Positions 61,210 to 64,000 of a DNA stretch of 64,000 nt are shown piece by piece. Location of the stretch: positions 3,286,001 to 3,350,000 of the forward strand of contig NZ_LAIR01000002.1 of assembly GCF_001247745.1 (NCBI RefSeq). Direction: 5' to 3'. Within the stretch, counting starts at the first letter, position 1; each line of letters starts with the position of its first letter. A program made the position numbers and the translations under genes. Source of the stretch: Luteipulveratus halotolerans. GTDB taxonomy: Bacteria > Actinomycetota > Actinomycetes > Actinomycetales > Dermatophilaceae. The notes under the pieces are model-generated. The model made no database searches, was not told where the DNA came from, and saw only the letters and a list, made by a program, of their open reading frames with translations.

Positions 61210-61300
61210 CTCGACTTCCTCCACCGGTCCTAACCGGATCAGGTTCGAGGGTCTGCGGCGGGGCCGCACTCTCAGCGCACTCGCGCTCCCCTGTCGTCTC
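61210..61300 (-). ncRNA. TPP (THI-box) riboswitch
   Basis: On the minus strand the conserved TPP aptamer elements appear in order: ACAGGGGAGC, GCTGAGAG (61269-61276 region) and ACCCTCGAACCTGATCCGGTTAGGACCGG (61231-61253 region), the pyrophosphate and thiamine loops. The edges are approximate. It is directly upstream of thiBPQ. Confidence 0.92.
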
Positions 61301-61419
61301 GGGTCGACGGTACACGTCGCGACGTGGCAGGCTCGACCCGAGACGAGCGGTGGACGTTCGCACGGCCCAGCCGCGCGACCCCGCGACCGGCGTACGGACG
61401 AGGAAGAAGGTGTCGCCCC

Positions 61420-61707
61420 ATGGGCAACGCGTTGTGGAAGGTTGTCGCGATCGGTTCGGGCCTGGTGGCCTCCAGGGTGGCCAAGGCCGCGACGGACGGC
61501 ACCTGGAAGGCCACGATGGGCGGCCAGCCCCCGCAGAACCCCGCTGACCCCGATGTCCAGTGGAAGGAGGCGGTCACGTTCGCGGTCGTCTCCGGCGCGA
61601 TCATGGGCCTGGCCAAGATGGCGGCCAACAAGCAGGCCGCGAAGGTCTGGACCAAGACGACCGGTCAGCTCCCGCCGTCCCTGCAGGCGACCAGCAAGGC
61701 CTCCTGA
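61420..61707 (+). CDS. DUF4235-family membrane protein
   Basis: A 95-residue protein with two hydrophobic stretches (LWKVVAIGSGLVASRVAKAATDGTWKATMGG, VTFAVVSGAIMGLAKMAANKQAAKVWTKTTGQLPPSLQ), matching DUF4235, common in actinobacteria and of unknown role. ATG at 61420 fits the family N-terminus. Divergent from the thiamine operon. Confidence 0.85.
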   Translation: MGNALWKVVAIGSGLVASRVAKAATDGTWKATMGGQPPQNPADPDVQWKEAVTFAVVSGAIMGLAKMAANKQAAKVWTKTTGQLPPSLQATSKAS

Positions 61708-61727
61708 CCGAGACCGCCCCTTCTCGT

Positions 61728-61799
61728 CGACGCCACCCGGCCGGCTGACGAGATCCCCGGCATCCGTCGGGGATCTGGTCACCGCGCAGGGTGGCGTCG
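61728..61799. terminator. Nested hairpin, includes first copy of a flanking repeat
   Basis: Outer arms CGACGCCACCC (61728-61738) and GGGTGGCGTCG (61789-61799) are exact; inner arms AGATCCCCG (61751-61759) and CGGGGATCT (61768-61776) are also exact. It lies after the DUF4235 gene and after the convergent gene at 61842, so it can end both. Its right part is repeated at 62931. Confidence 0.65.
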
Positions 61800-61802
61800 T
61801 CG
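61761..61802. repeat. Flanking direct repeat, left copy
   Basis: 42 bases, 35 of which match the copy at 62931-62972. The two copies lie 1170 bases apart and flank the AbiEi/DUF559-like gene. Confidence 0.65.
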
Positions 61803-61841
61803 ATGTGCAGGACTTTCGAGTCAGTCCAGTCACACTCTCGG

Positions 61842-62783
61842 TCAGTCCAGCCACGTCGAACGAGCCTCCTGGCGGAGTCCGGCCGCGGTGAGGACCGTGA
61901 GCAGCCGGGCCCGGTCGCGCGCATCGCACCAGACCCATCGAGCGACCCCGCGCACCTGACGACGCAGCCGGTCCTCACGCCTCTTCTCGCGCCACAGCAC
62001 CTCAGCGGCGGCCTTGCCGTCGAGACCGTCGACGCGGTACTTCACCTTGCCGTCGAACTCCCCGACCAGCCCGTCCCACCCGAAGTCCGTGCGACCGATG
62101 AAGCCGTCGGCGTCGGCGTACTCGACCTGCAGGTGTGGACGAGGCAGCCGCAGCAGGAACATCTGCGCGCGGCTCAGGCTCTCGCCGGCTGACTCGCTCA
62201 AGGGGTCGGCGAGCGCCACCACCAGCTTGGCGACCCGACGCCCACGCAGCCGCGGCGGCAGTGCGGCCACCTCTGCCTCCAGATCCTGTCGGCTGCACAG
62301 CGAGCGCCGAAGGGCGGCGTCCGCGCACACCAGGCCCGCAGCGAGATCGGTCGTACGAGCCACATCGACGACCGTGCGTGCCGCCGGTGTGACCTGCAGC
62401 CCGTCTCGTTCGACAGCGCCGAGCCGGGTCGTGTGGTGGCGACGCACACGGGTCGAGCTCTTGCGCCTGCTGCGGGCGGGGACGACCGTGTGCACCTGCT
62501 CGGGCCAGGCGTTCAGCAGAGGCAGACCCCAGAGCGCGGCTGCCGACTCGTGCGCGAACACCGGACGCTCGTCCGCGCGGTCGCCGAGTGCGTGCGCGTG
62601 GACCAGCGCGCGATGTCGGTCACGGTCGTCCATTCCGTGCCATCGTGTCGCCGGCATGCAGACGCCGTGGCCCACGCTCACGTAGGACGCGGCGCCGGTC
62701 GGGTCGAGCGCCCTCGTCGGCTCGATGCCGGTGCGTCGGAGGTCGCCGCAGAGCTGGAGGGTGGTTGCGTCGAAGGTCGCCAT
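61842..62783 (-). CDS. AbiEi-antitoxin/DUF559-like protein
   Basis: A 313-residue protein of a common actinobacterial type annotated as type IV antitoxin (AbiEi)-like or DUF559: an N-terminal part rich in His/Arg (FAHESAAALWGLPLLNAWPEQVHTVVPARSRRKSSTRVRRHHTTRLGAVERDGLQVTPAARTVVDVAR) and a C-terminal endonuclease-like region (QVEYADADGFIGRTDFGWDGLVGEFDGKVKYR, then a basic region). The GRTDFGWDGLVGEFDGKVKY segment resembles a D...ExK nuclease site. Defence or toxin-antitoxin activity is inferred. Flanked by imperfect 42-base direct repeats. Confidence 0.72.
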   Translation of the reverse strand: MATFDATTLQLCGDLRRTGIEPTRALDPTGAASYVSVGHGVCMPATRWHGMDDRDRHRALVHAHALGDRADERPVFAHESAAALWGLPLLNAWPEQVHTVVPARSRRKSSTRVRRHHTTRLGAVERDGLQVTPAARTVVDVARTTDLAAGLVCADAALRRSLCSRQDLEAEVAALPPRLRGRRVAKLVVALADPLSESAGESLSRAQMFLLRLPRPHLQVEYADADGFIGRTDFGWDGLVGEFDGKVKYRVDGLDGKAAAEVLWREKRREDRLRRQVRGVARWVWCDARDRARLLTVLTAAGLRQEARSTWLD

Positions 62784-62930
62784 GCCCCCGATCGTGCGGC
62801 GGTCGAGGGTCGGCTGCCCACTGCCGACCCGAACCCTGTGGACAGGGCGCCTGCTCCGGTCGGGCTGTGGACCTCGTTCCGGCCTCCTGGACATTGCCAG
62901 CGCGCCCCTGCCCGCCGACCAGTACCCCAC

Positions 62931-62972
62931 CATCCGTCGGGAGTCTCGTCACCAGACAGGGTGGCGTCGACG
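62931..62972. repeat. Flanking direct repeat, right copy
   Basis: 35 of 42 bases match the copy at 61761. It starts with CATCCGTCGG and ends with AGGGTGGCGTCGACG. It lies 147 bases upstream of the AbiEi-like start and next to the ankyrin gene end (62975). Confidence 0.65.
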
Positions 62973-62974
62973 CG

Positions 62975-63358
62975 TCAGCGGGTGGTGAGGTCTCCGCGGC
63001 CGAACATCTCGGCGGTCTCCTTGGCCGACGGCGAGCCCGCCTCGACGTCGGCGCCGGCGTCCATCAGCAGGAACACGATGGTGTCCTCGCCCTTGAACAC
63101 CGCGCCCGCGAGCGGTGACTGGCCGCGGTCGTTGAGCCGGTTGACGTCGGCGCCGCGCTCGAGCAGCACCGTCACCGCGGCGGTCTGGCCGTGATAGGCC
63201 GCGAGCATCAGCAGCGTGTTGCCGGCCGCGTCGGTGAGGTCGACGGGCACGCCCTGGTCGACGTAGGCGGCCAGCCGGTCGGCGTCGCCCTGGCGCGCGA
63301 AGTCGAAGCACGCATGAGCGATCTCGACCAGGCGCGGGTCGAGAGCGTCCGAAGTCAT
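62975..63358 (-). CDS. Ankyrin-repeat protein
   Basis: A 127-residue protein with three ankyrin units: DLTDAAGNTLLMLAAYHGQTAAVTVLLERGADVNRLNDRGQSPLAGAVFKGEDTIVFLLMDAGADVEAGSPSAKETAEMFGR. It binds a protein partner that cannot be named from sequence. ATG at 63358 is seven bases after TAACAT, probably leaderless; ATG at 63367 is the alternative. Confidence 0.88.
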   Translation of the reverse strand: MTSDALDPRLVEIAHACFDFARQGDADRLAAYVDQGVPVDLTDAAGNTLLMLAAYHGQTAAVTVLLERGADVNRLNDRGQSPLAGAVFKGEDTIVFLLMDAGADVEAGSPSAKETAEMFGRGDLTTR

Positions 63359-63436
63359 GTCGGGCATGTTAGGCCCTCCTAACCCGTAGGGCACAAGTCC
63401 ACGGCGACCACCATTCGCCCTGAACGGTATGGCTCG

Positions 63437-63973
63437 TCACGCCGTCGCGAACGGTCCTTTGCCGCGAATCTCCTCGAACGCCAACCACGTTCGCGTCGCG
63501 ATGACACCGGGAATCGCCTGAACCCGTTCGAGCACGAGCGTGCGCAGGGTGGCGTTGTCAGGCGCATGCACGAGCACGAGCACGTCGAACTCGGAGGCCA
63601 GCAGCGCGATCGACTCGACGTAGGGCAGCTCGGCGAGCTCGGCCGACACCGAACGCCAGGTGTTCTGCTCGATGTTGACCGACACGTACGCCGTCGTGGC
63701 CAGCCCCGCACGCTCGGGGGCGAAACGTGCGGTGAACCCGGTGATCACGCCCGTCCGCTGAAGGCGCTCCAGGCGGGCGTACGCGTTGGCGCGGCTGATG
63801 TGCAGGCGCTCGGCGAGGGTGCGTACGGACAGCCGTGCATCGGCCACGAGCTCGGCCACGAGGCGGCGGTCGGCATCGTCGAGCGGACGCGCCGGACCGG
63901 GCGTGGCCGCCTGTCCAGCCGGAGCGGCGCTCGTACCGGCAGATCGAGACGATCGGCTCTGAGGTTCGGCCAT
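63437..63973 (-). CDS. Lrp/AsnC-family regulator
   Basis: A 178-residue protein: after a low-complexity N-terminal extension (QSRSSRSAGTSAAPAGQAATPGPAR) it has an AsnC HTH (LDDADRRLVAELVADARLSVRTLAERLHISRANAYARLERLQRTGVITGFTARF) and the RAM effector domain (TAYVSVNIEQNTWRSVSAELAELPYVESIALLASEFDVLVLVHAPDNATLRTLVLERVQAIPGVIATRTWLAFEEI). It senses an amino acid or small molecule and forms an octamer or dimer. The target genes are not seen; the window ends 27 bases after its start. Confidence 0.92.
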   Translation of the reverse strand: MAEPQSRSSRSAGTSAAPAGQAATPGPARPLDDADRRLVAELVADARLSVRTLAERLHISRANAYARLERLQRTGVITGFTARFAPERAGLATTAYVSVNIEQNTWRSVSAELAELPYVESIALLASEFDVLVLVHAPDNATLRTLVLERVQAIPGVIATRTWLAFEEIRGKGPFATA

Positions 63974-64000
63974 GCCGAGCAGTATGCCTTGCGTTCGGCC

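Overview
The window is a very GC-rich, densely packed stretch of chromosome from an actinobacterium. The evidence is high third-position GC, many GTG starts, ATGA/GTGA start-stop overlaps, many promoters whose -10 box (TANNNT) sits only 6-9 bases before the start codon, and typical actinobacterial families (DUF5819/HTTM pair, DUF4235, WYL and PaaX regulators, TIGR03084, actinobacterial QcrB and DivIVA relatives). A Micrococcales-type organism is my guess; the exact genus cannot be read from the sequence. I saw no rRNA, tRNA, CRISPR array, intact insertion sequence, integrase or prophage. The content looks like ordinary chromosome with accessory genes and several decaying ones.

Layout. 1-7.5 kb: a cut-off APH-family kinase, a frameshifted alpha/beta hydrolase, an OhrR/MarR-type regulator with a 23-bp palindromic operator, an orphan cytochrome b, a HIT protein, AzlC/AzlD export, a TetR-controlled membrane protein with ohr, and a Phd/RelE-type toxin-antitoxin pair. 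7.5-20 kb: small enzymes, a secreted HExxH protease, Dps with a PerR-like box, a PhlG-like hydrolase, a RidA/WYL pair, a CmtR-like regulator with a CDF metal exporter, and AidB opposite a PaaX-type regulator. 20-28.5 kb: a broken secreted SGNH hydrolase, a gamma-carbonic anhydrase, a four-gene double ABC-2 operon, a DUF6445 protein, and a penicillin-acylase/acyltransferase operon behind a possible iron box. 28.7-32.2 kb: truncated haemoglobin, flavohaemoglobin-like protein and a DivIVA-like protein, then a MerR regulator fused to two DNA-clamp domains.

32-39.4 kb: a second toxin-antitoxin pair, a thioesterase broken by a 7-bp duplication, and an acyl-CoA catabolic operon (TIGR03084, an AtuA/acyl-CoA dehydrogenase chimera, enoyl-CoA hydratase, SDR, TetR, acyl-CoA ligase) that seems to have lost its middle genes by deletion. 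39.5-57.3 kb: a metzincin protease, a phytoene-desaturase-like flavoprotein, the HTTM/DUF5819 pair, a VIT transporter behind a perfect hairpin, glutathione peroxidase, aldehyde dehydrogenase, a double ABC-2 exporter with a divergent AraC regulator, a thioesterase overlapping a PAP2 enzyme, a phosphodiesterase and a von Willebrand A protein. 57.3-64 kb: a thiamine ABC transporter (ThiBPQ) under a TPP riboswitch with a hairpin over its ribosome-binding site, then an AbiEi/DUF559-like gene between imperfect 42-base repeats, an ankyrin protein and an Lrp regulator.

The most notable items are the MerR-clamp fusion, the cytochrome b that keeps only one haem-ligand pair, the AtuA/dehydrogenase deletion chimera, and a paired 32-base palindromic repeat present at two distant loci. 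Several themes recur: peroxide and nitric-oxide defence (ohr, dps, gpx, globins), metal handling (CDF, VIT, candidate iron box) and gene decay by small indels.
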